DNA from: Treponema sp.
Lineage (GTDB): Bacteria > Spirochaetota > Spirochaetia > Treponematales > Treponemataceae
Reading direction: 5' to 3'
NCBI GenBank assembly: GCA_016294035.1
Contig: JAEDCT010000008.1
Location: forward strand, 29,871 to 93,870
DNA length: 64,000 bases
In this document: positions 1 through 8,317 of the stretch, piece by piece
How the letters are laid out: each line of letters starts with the position of its first letter
Numbering within the stretch: the stretch's first letter is position 1
Program-made: the position numbers and the translations under genes
Notes under the pieces: model-generated
Database searches by the model: none
The model's input: only the letters and a program-made list of their open reading frames with translations
Told to the model about the DNA's origin: nothing

Positions 1-838
1 CAGTTACTTTTACAACAAAAGCCTTCTTGTTTTCTCGTCCAACTGCATATCGCTCAACAAGCAAAATATCTTCATCCGGGCTAATCTTGATTTTTCCACT
101 GAATGAAAAGTTTGGAAGAATTGAAGCCGGATACTCATCAATCTGAATCTTAACTTTTACAACTGTTGCACCACGACTTGTAACCTCACCAATTGCAGGC
201 CAGCCAATAACTTTTCCCATTACAATTCCATCGTATGAAGGAAATTTCAATTCTACCTGCTGTCCAATCTTGAGTTTTGAAACGTCAGTTTCAGCAACCT
301 CGACGTCTGCAGTCAAATATGAAATATCTACAATTGTTCCAACAGAATCCTTTGCTTCAAGTGAATCACCTACAGCCACATCAATATCTGCAATTATTCC
401 ATCAAAAGTTGCAATTACTTTTCGCTCGGCAATTTTTTGAACCAGCGACTTCCGTTCTGTCTGCTTTAAGGCAAGTTCTCGTCTTGATCCATTGATTCTC
501 ACGGTTTCCATGTCATAATCATGCTTTGCCAGATTATACTGCTGGGTAGTATCATCAAGCTGAATAAGAACTTTCCCTTTCTTGACTTCATCTCCCTGCT
601 TAACATAAACATTCGTAACTGTTCCATCACTCAAAGCCTGAAGCGTCTGTTCTTGAGCCGCAGAAACAACTCCCGAAACACTGATTACATTTTGCAGGGT
701 TTCAGTTTTAATCATATATGTTAGGTTCGATGCATTTTTTGATGAAACTATTTTTCTCACCCATATTAAAATAACAACAACTGCTGCAACTGAAGCTATT
801 CCTATAATTAAAAATTTAATCTTTCTATTTATCTTCAT
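1..838 (-). CDS. HlyD/MacA-type efflux periplasmic adaptor, 3' end outside window
   Basis: Read on the minus strand from an ATG at 838, the frame stays open to the left edge (279 codons), so the C-terminus is missing. The product begins with a short basic segment and one membrane helix (about residues 8-25). A lipoyl/barrel-sandwich domain typical of membrane-fusion proteins follows, with phrases such as VYVKQGDEVKKGKVL and later VIATFDGIIADIDVAVGD. These adaptors link an inner-membrane ABC or RND pump to a TolC-like outer-membrane channel. The start overlaps the 3' end of the TolC-like gene by 14 bp, so the two are co-transcribed and probably one export system; the pump gene is presumably just outside the window. 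The substrate cannot be inferred. Confidence 0.88.
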   Translation of the reverse strand, partial: MKINRKIKFLIIGIASVAAVVVILIWVRKIVSSKNASNLTYMIKTETLQNVISVSGVVSAAQEQTLQALSDGTVTNVYVKQGDEVKKGKVLIQLDDTTQQYNLAKHDYDMETVRINGSRRELALKQTERKSLVQKIAERKVIATFDGIIADIDVAVGDSLEAKDSVGTIVDISYLTADVEVAETDVSKLKIGQQVELKFPSYDGIVMGKVIGWPAIGEVTSRGATVVKVKIQIDEYPASILPNFSFSGKIKISPDEDILLVERYAVGRENKKAFVVKVT

Positions 839-2285
839 TTTTTTCACTGCCATTCACATTTTCCTTATCTTTATATAATTCCGAATCACGTGTAAATAAA
901 AGCTTTGTATCATTATTGTAAATTATCATTTCAATATCATCGATCAGACATTGAACCTGATAATTCTCCTTGTTGACTTTAGCTGAATTGTATTCGCTTT
1001 CTGTTATGAGTCCACGATCAAAATATGTTTTTGTATCTTCTTCAAGCTTTGTATACAAATCCAGATTTTCAAGATCTTTTTTCTTTGCCCATTCCAGATC
1101 ATGCAGAGTTGTATTCTGACTGATTACACTTGTAACATAATTTGATTTTGATGAATTGATTGCAATTTTTTCCTTGCTTCTTTCAATATCATCAATTTTT
1201 TTTGAAAGCTTTCTAAGTTTGAATTCATTTGGGTCAACTGACAATCCAAAAGTGTAAATCAACGGATCAGAATTTGTAGGAACTGAAATTCCGGCATTTG
1301 CAGTAAGTCCCGTCCCATTCCAGGTCAACGCCGTCCCGGCATCAATAGTATTCTTGTATTCATCATTATGAACTTCATTATTGATTGTATAACCTGCATT
1401 TACAGAAAGTGTAAGATCTTTGTCTGCCTGTCTTTTCCTTTCATTTATTTCAGATTTCCAGTTTGCATTTTCAGTTTCAAGATAATCTTCTTTATTGAAA
1501 GAGCTGATTTTAATTGGCTGAACCTGAGGAATTTCTTTTGGCAGGAATTCTTTCACATTTTTGAAATTCCATTCTATTCCACATTTTGAAGCAAAAATCT
1601 TTGCCTCTCGTTCCAGTTCATGCTCATAAACTTCAACCTTATGCTGATCTGAAATTACTTCCATTTCTGCAAGCCTGTATTTTGTTGAACTTGTAGAATA
1701 TCCCTGTGCCTTTATTTGATTAAATGAAAGCTGATCCTCATACAGATCTTTTTTTGCATTTGAAATATTTACTATAGTTTGGTAAAGACTCTTGATTGAT
1801 TTATAAAACTCGCTTTCTACTGAAACAAAACCATTCTGAAGATTTCTTTGTGCCACAAGAACAGCCCTGTTACTTTCATCAAGTGTGATCCTGCGCTTTT
1901 CCATACCTGATGAAATTATATCTGCACTAACACTGAAATTTGTATTCTTGAAATCTGCATCACCATCTTCAATTTCAATATTTGATTTTGCTGAAAAACT
2001 CAAATTATCCGCCTGAGGAATTTGAAGTGATGCATTCGGCGACAATGAAATTTCTGTCTCATCCCCTGCCGTAATTTGAATTGTACCAGTAGATATTTTT
2101 ATCGAAAGCCCAGTTTGAAGAAGTGTTTTTTCCGCCTGAATTATTTCTTCATCCATTTCTGCAGAAAGATTATGAATTTCCAGACTATTTTTAAAATAAC
2201 CTTCAAGCAGTTTTTCTACAGTTTGCTGACTAAAAACCGGAAATATAAACAATCCAAAAAATATTATGCAAAAAAAATTCTTCAT
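825..2285 (-). CDS. TolC-like outer-membrane efflux protein
   Basis: A 486-residue protein starting at the ATG at 2285, which gives a clean signal peptide (MKNFFCIIFFGLFIFPVFSQ). A start 14 codons further up at 2327 is possible but would put a charged extension before the signal. The body has long alpha-helical, coiled-coil-prone stretches (for example ITESEYNSAKVNKENYQVQ near the C-terminus) alternating with beta-rich parts, as in the outer-membrane efflux protein family. Length is normal for TolC. It is upstream of and overlaps the periplasmic adaptor gene, supporting a shared tripartite exporter. Similarity to TolC is by architecture rather than strong motifs. Confidence 0.75.
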   Translation of the reverse strand: MKNFFCIIFFGLFIFPVFSQQTVEKLLEGYFKNSLEIHNLSAEMDEEIIQAEKTLLQTGLSIKISTGTIQITAGDETEISLSPNASLQIPQADNLSFSAKSNIEIEDGDADFKNTNFSVSADIISSGMEKRRITLDESNRAVLVAQRNLQNGFVSVESEFYKSIKSLYQTIVNISNAKKDLYEDQLSFNQIKAQGYSTSSTKYRLAEMEVISDQHKVEVYEHELEREAKIFASKCGIEWNFKNVKEFLPKEIPQVQPIKISSFNKEDYLETENANWKSEINERKRQADKDLTLSVNAGYTINNEVHNDEYKNTIDAGTALTWNGTGLTANAGISVPTNSDPLIYTFGLSVDPNEFKLRKLSKKIDDIERSKEKIAINSSKSNYVTSVISQNTTLHDLEWAKKKDLENLDLYTKLEEDTKTYFDRGLITESEYNSAKVNKENYQVQCLIDDIEMIIYNNDTKLLFTRDSELYKDKENVNGSEKNEDK

Positions 2286-2356
2286 GTTGTATATTATAAT
2301 TTCTTTGATTTTTATTTCCATAATCAAAAATCTTATAACATTTTTTTAGTTTAAGC

Positions 2357-3004
2357 CTATCTTCGCGCAATGTCCGCAATAATCTGTGCTGTTCCTTCAA
2401 ATCCTGCAAGAGAACTATCTATGAGAAGGTCGTAGTGATCACGCTTTCCCCATGTTCTTTCTGTGAATGTGTTGTAATGATTTGCCCTGCGCTTGTCTAC
2501 CAGCTTTACTTCTTTTTCTGCTGTCTGAGGATCATGTCCCTTATGCTTGATTGCATACTCAACTTTTTTTGCAAGTGGAGCATAAATAAACACATTAAGA
2601 ATATCTTTCCTGTTGATTTCCTCACAATGCCTCAAAATGTAATCTGAACATCTTCCAACCAGAACACATGGACCTTTCTTTGCAAGTTCAACAATTACAT
2701 TTCTCTGTGCATTGAATACCTGATCTGCCAGGGGAAGTGACTGTGCCTGAGCTCCCATTCCCAGCCTGGCAGCACTTGTTCCTGGAGCAGCGTAACTTGC
2801 ACCGAGAAGCATTGTATACAACCAGCTTGAATTCAACGACTGATCATTCTGCTTTATATAATCCGGGGAAAGTCCTGACTGTTCTGCTGCCATATCAATT
2901 ATCTCTTTGTCATAAAATGGAACATTCAAGATTCCTGCAACAAGTTTTCCAATGGAGTTTCCACCACTGCAATATTCACGTCCAATAGTAATTATCTTTT
3001 TCAT
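2357..3004 (-). CDS. Cytidylate kinase-like family protein
   Basis: A 215-residue soluble protein. The N-terminus reads MKKIITIGREYCSGGNSIGK, a variant P-loop (GREYCSGGNSIG) typical of the cytidylate-kinase-2 family rather than of housekeeping Cmk. YDKEIIDMAAEQSG follows at about residue 31, a conserved segment of that family, and a basic RRANHYNTFTERTWG lid-like region lies near residue 175. A GGGGGAA ribosome-binding site lies just before the ATG. The enzyme is probably cytosolic and nucleotide-binding, but true CMP kinase activity is not assured; members are also annotated as AAA family ATPases. It is a separate unit from the tolC-like gene, whose start lies 71 bp downstream. Confidence 0.82.
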   Translation of the reverse strand: MKKIITIGREYCSGGNSIGKLVAGILNVPFYDKEIIDMAAEQSGLSPDYIKQNDQSLNSSWLYTMLLGASYAAPGTSAARLGMGAQAQSLPLADQVFNAQRNVIVELAKKGPCVLVGRCSDYILRHCEEINRKDILNVFIYAPLAKKVEYAIKHKGHDPQTAEKEVKLVDKRRANHYNTFTERTWGKRDHYDLLIDSSLAGFEGTAQIIADIARR

Positions 3005-3065
3005 AAGATTCCCCCAAATTTATTTATACTTATATTTTATCATGCCTATTGCTTATTGAAAATCC

Positions 3066-4043
3066 TTAAAAAATTTTTGTTTTTACACCAAGCTGAATTT
3101 CACCCATTTCCAGACCAAATCCACTTCCGCCGTTTGAATCAGAATAATTCCCGTTTTTACCAATTTTTATTTTTGTAGTTCCCCTGTCAGATGTCAAAAC
3201 AAATCCCTGGGCTCTCAAAGTCAAAACAAACCTGCTGGTTATTTCGTATTCCAGACCAATCATTCCGCGGGCACCACAAAAAAATCCTTCCATTTCATCA
3301 AGAAAATACTTCGAGGAAGTTTCATGAATATCAAGAGATGACACATAAGCATAAGGGCAAATTGCTCCCGAGAAATTCACAGTAAGCCTGTCCGTTGCAT
3401 TCAGTTTATAAATCAAACCAAGCCATGTAAGATATTCCAGTCTTTCAAGTGAAAGCATTTTTCCAGTTACAAATTTTTTTTCTGCATTTTCATAAGATCC
3501 ATAAATACCGTTACTATCACACTGAGCATATTGATAAGCCAGATTCTGTGCATAAAATTCAGTGTGATAATAATCAATCATGGCAAAAGGGGAAATTTTA
3601 TTTTTTGAATTCAAATCAAAATTAACTGCCATTCCAAAATTTGCATTTATATATTTTTGAAGATTTGAATCACTTTCGCTGTAGTTGGTTTTTATTTTAT
3701 CCAATTCCGGATCATTATGATTTGCTGCATTCATCCAGTCACTGTCCCGCACGATTCCGCATTCAGAACCCGCAGCTGCCCCTAATCCTCCTAAGAACTG
3801 AATTTTTTTCCCGATTAAATAAATTCGTGCTCCATAAACAAAAAGTCTATTCTGATCCCAATTCAGTTCAGATAATTTTTTTTCACCGGAATACTTACTC
3901 GTATACACAAACTCATCCTGTACACCAAAATGAAATCCTGCAAAAGGTTCCGCAGTAAATGAAAAATCACTTTCTGCAAATCCCAAGGCAGAAACTACAA
4001 TTTGAAAAATCAAAACAAATGCAGAAATTCTGAGTTTTTTCAT
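3066..4043 (-). CDS. Predicted outer-membrane beta-barrel protein, unknown function
   Basis: A 325-residue protein with a signal peptide (about residues 1-23, ending ALGFAE). The rest is rich in alternating aromatic/polar beta strands and ends in the hydrophobic sequence GEIQLGVKTKIF, with a C-terminal phenylalanine as in outer-membrane barrels. No enzymatic motif was recognised. The start lies only 3 bp downstream of the stop of the RluA-type gene, so the two are co-transcribed. It may be a small porin or structural surface protein; the assignment rests on composition and the C-terminal signature only. Confidence 0.6.
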   Translation of the reverse strand: MKKLRISAFVLIFQIVVSALGFAESDFSFTAEPFAGFHFGVQDEFVYTSKYSGEKKLSELNWDQNRLFVYGARIYLIGKKIQFLGGLGAAAGSECGIVRDSDWMNAANHNDPELDKIKTNYSESDSNLQKYINANFGMAVNFDLNSKNKISPFAMIDYYHTEFYAQNLAYQYAQCDSNGIYGSYENAEKKFVTGKMLSLERLEYLTWLGLIYKLNATDRLTVNFSGAICPYAYVSSLDIHETSSKYFLDEMEGFFCGARGMIGLEYEITSRFVLTLRAQGFVLTSDRGTTKIKIGKNGNYSDSNGGSGFGLEMGEIQLGVKTKIF

Positions 4044-4046
4044 GAA

Positions 4047-4796
4047 CTAATATTCCAAAGGGTTTACCTTGAAAATTTTTGCCAGCTGATTCCTTACTGC
4101 TTCCATATCCTTTGGATAAGGTGCCGTAAATGTCATTCTTTCGCCAGATTTAGGATGTGTCAGTTCAATTTTGTATGCATGAAGAGCAAGTCTTGAAAGC
4201 AAAGGTCTTTCATCCAGAGTATCTCCATTCCACTTTCTCTTGAAATCACTCAACAATACCGGATGCTGATTTCCTGAATAAAGTGGATCACATACAATGG
4301 GAAAACCTGTTGTCTGCAAGTGAGCCCTGATCTGATGTGTTCGGCCTGTTTCAGGATGTGCAATAATCCATGAATACGGACCACAGTTTCCCGCAACCTT
4401 GAATTCTGTTATTGATGGTTTTCCGGTTCTCTTGTTCACCACTGTTCTATGGCGTGCATCACCATCAGGCAGCAGAGGAAGATTTACTGTAAGTTCATTC
4501 CATGTTGGACGGCCATTCACCAGACAATGATATGTCTTGCTGATTTTTCTATCTGCAAACTGAGTTGAAATATTCTTGTGACTTTCTTCATTTCTGGCGT
4601 AAACAACAATTCCGCTTGTATCCTTATCTATCCTGTGAACCGCAAACAGTTTTCCGAATTCTTTTTCGGCACTCAAATCAAGTCTTGGGGCATCCTGATC
4701 ATATCGGTCTTGTGCAACCAGAAGTCCACTCTTCTTATTCAACACAACAATGTCTTCATCACTATAAATTACTGTATAATCCGGCGTTACTTTCAT
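4047..4796 (-). CDS. RluA-family pseudouridine synthase
   Basis: A 249-residue protein converting uridine to pseudouridine in rRNA or tRNA. It carries the RluA active-site motif HRIDKDTSG (residues 54-62, catalytic Asp about 57) and the downstream GRTHQIRAHL signature near residue 156. No S4 domain is evident, so it resembles the RluA/RluC-like short class. No Shine-Dalgarno is seen; instead a TATACT box lies exactly 6 nt before the ATG, suggesting a leaderless message. The target nucleotide cannot be told from the sequence. A second RluA-type gene lies at 59.6 kb. Confidence 0.9.
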   Translation of the reverse strand: MKVTPDYTVIYSDEDIVVLNKKSGLLVAQDRYDQDAPRLDLSAEKEFGKLFAVHRIDKDTSGIVVYARNEESHKNISTQFADRKISKTYHCLVNGRPTWNELTVNLPLLPDGDARHRTVVNKRTGKPSITEFKVAGNCGPYSWIIAHPETGRTHQIRAHLQTTGFPIVCDPLYSGNQHPVLLSDFKRKWNGDTLDERPLLSRLALHAYKIELTHPKSGERMTFTAPYPKDMEAVRNQLAKIFKVNPLEY

Positions 4797-4802
4797 AAGA
4801 TG

Positions 4803-4831
4803 AGTATACCAAAATAATCTCCAAGCGTTAA
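4803..4831 (-). promoter_or_regulatory. Predicted leaderless promoter of the RluA-type gene
   Basis: On the minus strand, TTAACG (4826-4831), a 17-bp spacer and TATACT (4803-4808) lie 6 nt before the ATG at 4796. Transcription would start at or within a base of the ATG. There is no Shine-Dalgarno sequence. Confidence 0.5.
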
Positions 4832-4882
4832 GAAGATATTAGTTTTCGGAAATATCCCCTTACGGACAGCAGTCAAATGTTT

Positions 4883-5020
4883 TATAAAAATACGGGAAGG
4901 AAGGCAGAGACTGACGAAAACACTCGCAGGACGGAAAGATAGTTTCCTTGCCGGACTGCGTGTGTAGCGACGCTAGCTAGCGGTTTTGGCAGTCTATGAC
5001 TGACTGGTAGTATTTTTATA
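4883..5020 (+). ncRNA. Structured RNA element, copy A (138 nt, pseudoknot candidate)
   Basis: Outer helix: 4883-4893 pairs perfectly with 5010-5020 (11 bp). Inner helix: 4907-4913 with 4990-4996 (six pairs of seven). Hairpin: 4921-4934 with 4951-4964, 14 positions including a U-U mismatch at position 4 and a tandem GA/GA mismatch. The hairpin closes a 16-nt loop (4935-4950, AAAGATAGTTTCCTTG). The loop TTCCTT (4944-4949) is complementary to AAGGAA at 4897-4902, giving a possible pseudoknot. The element aligns without gaps to 28740-28877; loop, joining segments and the ACTGACTGGTAG tail are conserved while helices differ by compensatory changes. The tandem G-A pairs would be unfavourable U-C pairs on the other strand, supporting plus-strand RNA. 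It lies between two divergent genes. It fits no tRNA, RNase P, 6S or tmRNA pattern that I recognise. Confidence 0.75.
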
Positions 5021-5096
5021 TGTAATTTTTCATTTTTATGGGTTTACTATTGTTTATTCGATTCCACAATATGACAAAAAATGTTAAAGTGTAAAC

Positions 5097-6248
5097 ATGA
5101 ATTATGTTGCATTATGCGCAGTTGGTGCAGAAAAAATCCTCGGAAACGAAATAAAGCATTTAGGCTGGTCATTAAACGGAAACGCTCCTGGACGTGTTAA
5201 TTTTACAGGAGAAATGGAAGCTCTATACCGTTCAAACTATTGTCTCAGAACTTCAGACAGAGTATATCTTCAACTTGCAAAATACCGTGCAGAAAATTTT
5301 GATGAGCTTTTCGAAGGCTGTTACAGAATCAACTGGCAGGATTTTTTCAAGAAAGATGTTCGCGTTGTTGTTGATAAAGTAAGAATTTACAAGAGCAGAC
5401 TCAATAGCGAACATACTGTTCAAAGCATGATTCAAAAGGCAATCTACAAAAAACTCGGTGAAAAATGGCACATGACATCACTGCCAGAAAGTGGACAAAG
5501 ATGTGACGTAAGGGTTTACATTGATCAGGATGAAGCTCAAATTCTTCTGGACACCAGCGGAGAAGCTCTTCACAAGCGCGGATACAGAACAGACGGTGGA
5601 ATTGCTCCTTTGCGCGAAACAACTGCAGCTGCAATTCTCATGGAACTTATGTGGAAAAGAAAGGTTCCCCTTCACGATCCATTCTGCGGTTCCGGAACAT
5701 TTGCAATCGAAGCTGCTCTCTACGCACACAATGTTGCTCCCGGACTCGGAAGACATTTTGCCTATGAAAATCTTGCAATCTACAATCAGCAACTTGCCGT
5801 GGACATGAAAAAAGAAGAAGCCTCAAAAATCCGTACAGATGTTGAATGCAGAATCACCGGCAGCGACATTGACTTTAAGGCTGTTGAAAGATCAAAACTT
5901 AATGCCGAGCATGCCTGTGTTATGGCTGGAAGGGCGCTTCAGATGATTGGAAGCGACATGCACGTTCAGAGGCCAGATTTTATCCAAAGTGATTATGTTA
6001 ACCTCAAAGCTCCTTATGAATCAGGTCTTCTTCTATGCAATCCTCCATACGGTGAAAGAATTGGTGATGTTGCTGAAGCTGAAATTCTTTATTCCAACAT
6101 GAAATCTCTGTTTACAGATTTTGAAGGCTGGCAGATGGGTGTCATTACAAGCCAGAAGTCTTTTGAAAAATGTATCGGCAAGCGTGCAACTCAATCAAAG
6201 ACTTTGAAAGCCGGAAACCTGGACACAACTCTCTATATTTACAGGTAA
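5097..6248 (+). CDS. THUMP-type class I SAM-dependent RNA methyltransferase (RlmL N-domain/YpsC-like)
   Basis: A 383-residue protein with an N-terminal ferredoxin-like/THUMP RNA-binding region (about 1-155). A Rossmann methyltransferase domain follows, with the SAM-binding DPFCGSG motif (194-200) and the catalytic NPPYGER motif (from about 315) characteristic of N2-guanine or N6-adenine methylation. The family makes 23S rRNA m2G. Length fits the stand-alone YpsC-like class, not the fused RlmKL. No Shine-Dalgarno precedes the ATG. The next gene (TetR) starts 4 bp after the stop, and a PrsW-like gene overlaps that, giving a three-gene operon. Confidence 0.9.
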   Translation: MNYVALCAVGAEKILGNEIKHLGWSLNGNAPGRVNFTGEMEALYRSNYCLRTSDRVYLQLAKYRAENFDELFEGCYRINWQDFFKKDVRVVVDKVRIYKSRLNSEHTVQSMIQKAIYKKLGEKWHMTSLPESGQRCDVRVYIDQDEAQILLDTSGEALHKRGYRTDGGIAPLRETTAAAILMELMWKRKVPLHDPFCGSGTFAIEAALYAHNVAPGLGRHFAYENLAIYNQQLAVDMKKEEASKIRTDVECRITGSDIDFKAVERSKLNAEHACVMAGRALQMIGSDMHVQRPDFIQSDYVNLKAPYESGLLLCNPPYGERIGDVAEAEILYSNMKSLFTDFEGWQMGVITSQKSFEKCIGKRATQSKTLKAGNLDTTLYIYR

Positions 6249-6252
6249 TCAA

Positions 6253-6846
6253 ATGGCAATAGTTGTTGAACATGAAAAAAGAAAACGTGATATTCTCGAG
6301 AAAGCCTTTACCATGTTCCTTGAAGAAGGATACGAGGACATAACCTATCAGAAAATTGCGGACCGTTGTGGAATCACAAGAACTACTCTCTATGTTTATT
6401 TCAAAAACAAAAAGGATATTTTTCTCTGGAGCATAAAGCAGCTCACTTCTGATATCGAAAAGGAGCTTTTAAGCATCATAAAAAATCCAGAATTGACTGC
6501 ATCTGACTGCCTTAAACAGATTCTTTTCAAGCTGTTTGATATTGCCGAAAATAATCAGGTATTTTTCAAGGTTCTTCTAAACTATCTTGTTCAGCTTGAA
6601 AAAAGTGGTGCAGACGTCAACGAACGTGTTACTCGACGTGTAATCAGAATTCAGCACCTGATGAATACAGTCATCATACGCGGGCAAAAAGCCGGTCAAC
6701 TAAAGCACTTCTCTGTAAAAGACATTAATGACCAGCTGTATATGATTATTGAAGATGCTATGTTCAGACTTGGAGTGCTTAACCAGAAGTCACTGGATCA
6801 AAGCCGTTCCATTGCTGAATTCACTGTAAATCAAATTAAGGCATGA
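6253..6846 (+). CDS. TetR/AcrR-family transcriptional regulator
   Basis: A 197-residue protein. The N-terminal helix-turn-helix covers about residues 12-58 (AFTMFLEEGYEDITYQKIADRC, then TRTTLYVYFKNKKDIF), the classic TetR DNA-binding signature. The C-terminal helical domain would sense a ligand or partner but shows no recognisable specificity. It sits 4 bp after the rRNA methyltransferase gene and overlaps the PrsW-like gene by 4 bp, so all three are co-transcribed. What it regulates cannot be told from here. Confidence 0.9.
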   Translation: MAIVVEHEKRKRDILEKAFTMFLEEGYEDITYQKIADRCGITRTTLYVYFKNKKDIFLWSIKQLTSDIEKELLSIIKNPELTASDCLKQILFKLFDIAENNQVFFKVLLNYLVQLEKSGADVNERVTRRVIRIQHLMNTVIIRGQKAGQLKHFSVKDINDQLYMIIEDAMFRLGVLNQKSLDQSRSIAEFTVNQIKA

Positions 6847-7505
6847 TCATGGACATTACATTTCACATTATTCTTTGTTTTATTCCTCTACTGCTGGTTA
6901 TTACCGTTTTCAAATTCATTTTTTCTAAACTGAATATTTCTTCTGTTCTTATTTCTGTCATTCTAGGATTTCTGGCAGTAATCCCAATTGCAGCAATTCA
7001 GTTTTTCATTTCATCAAATTTCTTTATCATTCCATCTACACTTTCTGGAATCCTGATTAAAAATATTTTCATCAACGGATTAATTGAAGAATCAATTAAG
7101 ATGGCATTTTTGTTTTTCCTGTCTTCTAAAAAAAGATCTTTTCAGGTATTTTTTGTATGTTCACTTATCTGCGGATTTGCAATGGGAAGCTTCGAAAACG
7201 TAGTATATTTGACAACTGGAATTGCAAAAACTGCCTTGCTCAGACTTTTTACTGCTATCATCATTCACGGATGCTGTACTGGATTATGCGGTATCTTTGT
7301 CTATTTCATGAAGAATAAAAACCCAATTTTCTTTCCATTCCTCATGGCAATCGTTCTTCACGGAGTTTACAATTATTTTGCAGGATTCAAGTCTTCCACC
7401 CCTTTCTTCTATTTTTCAATTGCCGTTGTTTTCTATTCAATAGTTGAATGCAGAATCAGATATCTGGCCTATAAAGAAAAACTAGAAAAAAAATTATCTG
7501 CCTAG
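6843..7505 (+). CDS. PrsW-family intramembrane metalloprotease
   Basis: A 220-residue integral membrane protein with about seven hydrophobic segments. It has the expected set of metal-binding and catalytic residues: EESIK (Glu 82-83), FENVVY (Glu about 118), His 142 in IIHGCC and His 173 in LHGVYNYF. This order (EExxK, FEN, H, HxxxN) is that of the PrsW/M82 family, which cleaves anti-sigma factors in Bacillus. Here the substrate is unknown. The gene overlaps the upstream TetR gene by 4 bp (ATGA) and converges on the TrmH-type gene, overlapping it by 4 bp at the 3' ends. Confidence 0.78.
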   Translation: MIMDITFHIILCFIPLLLVITVFKFIFSKLNISSVLISVILGFLAVIPIAAIQFFISSNFFIIPSTLSGILIKNIFINGLIEESIKMAFLFFLSSKKRSFQVFFVCSLICGFAMGSFENVVYLTTGIAKTALLRLFTAIIIHGCCTGLCGIFVYFMKNKNPIFFPFLMAIVLHGVYNYFAGFKSSTPFFYFSIAVVFYSIVECRIRYLAYKEKLEKKLSA

Positions 7506-8317
7506 TTTTTCTTAAGTGAATTTACCCAGGCCTGCATGAGAATTCCAAAAGCAACACCAACATTCAAAGATGCCTTTAATCCCGTCATGGGAATTGTAAC
7601 TCTACCATAAGTAGCTTTTTTAAGGGCTTCCGGACTTACTCCCAGTTCCTCAGACCCAATAATCACAATTCCTTCCTTTGGAAATTCAAATTCATCCAGT
7701 GGAGTTCCACCGGTTTCAAGAACAAATATTGGTTTGTCATCTGGTAATTCATCCAGGGAACATCTTGTGTATCCTAAAGTCTCAATACATCCCATTCCGC
7801 TTCTCACAGCCTTGGTCTGTTCTGGACTGGTACATTGCGGTGATATATACACACTTTCAGCACCCATGGCTTCTGCTGTTCTGAATATGGAACCCAGATT
7901 AAATGGTGAACGTATGTCTTCTGCATAAACACTTACGCCCTTAAAAAAATTTCTCTTTTCAACACTGATTTTTTCCTGGGAATGAGGAGCAATTACTAAA
8001 TCCCATTCAGCTGGAAATGTTCCAATCATGGTGAGCAAGATATTTCTTGCAGTATTACATAACCTTCGCTCATCAAAATTTTCTGCATTTAGCAGACTTC
8101 GGATTTTTTCTGCATCTTCTCCAGAAAGTTTCGGGTCTGTCAGAAGAATTTCAGCAACACTTCTTGTATATTCTTCTCTTGGAATTTTCTTGAAATTATA
8201 TTCAAGCCCTGGCTCAGCTATTCCTGCAATATCGCGTTCCAGCTCACCAAAAGTCAAAGCCAGTTTTCTGCGTTTTTGACCTGCTTCCAGCTGAAAAAGC
8301 TTATTTGGATTAATCAT
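7502..8317 (-). CDS. TrmH/SpoU-family RNA 2'-O-methyltransferase
   Basis: A 271-residue SPOUT-class enzyme. It shows all three SpoU motifs: SPFNLGSIFRTAEAMG (137-152, with the conserved Asn and Arg), IIGSEELGVS (about 218) and the SAM-binding knot motif MTGLKASLNVGVAFGI (about 245-260). The N-terminal 130 residues are helical and may bind substrate. The family 2'-O-methylates ribose in tRNA or rRNA; the target is not predictable here. The start overlaps the stop of the upstream alcohol dehydrogenase gene by one base (TGATG), indicating translational coupling. Confidence 0.9.
   Translation of the reverse strand: MINPNKLFQLEAGQKRRKLALTFGELERDIAGIAEPGLEYNFKKIPREEYTRSVAEILLTDPKLSGEDAEKIRSLLNAENFDERRLCNTARNILLTMIGTFPAEWDLVIAPHSQEKISVEKRNFFKGVSVYAEDIRSPFNLGSIFRTAEAMGAESVYISPQCTSPEQTKAVRSGMGCIETLGYTRCSLDELPDDKPIFVLETGGTPLDEFEFPKEGIVIIGSEELGVSPEALKKATYGRVTIPMTGLKASLNVGVAFGILMQAWVNSLKKN

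Noticed and set aside
4883..5020. Structured element considered as a plain terminator or insertion-sequence end
   Set aside because: No T tract follows, it lies between divergent genes, no transposase is present, and the conserved loop and compensatory helix changes are not expected of an insertion-sequence end.
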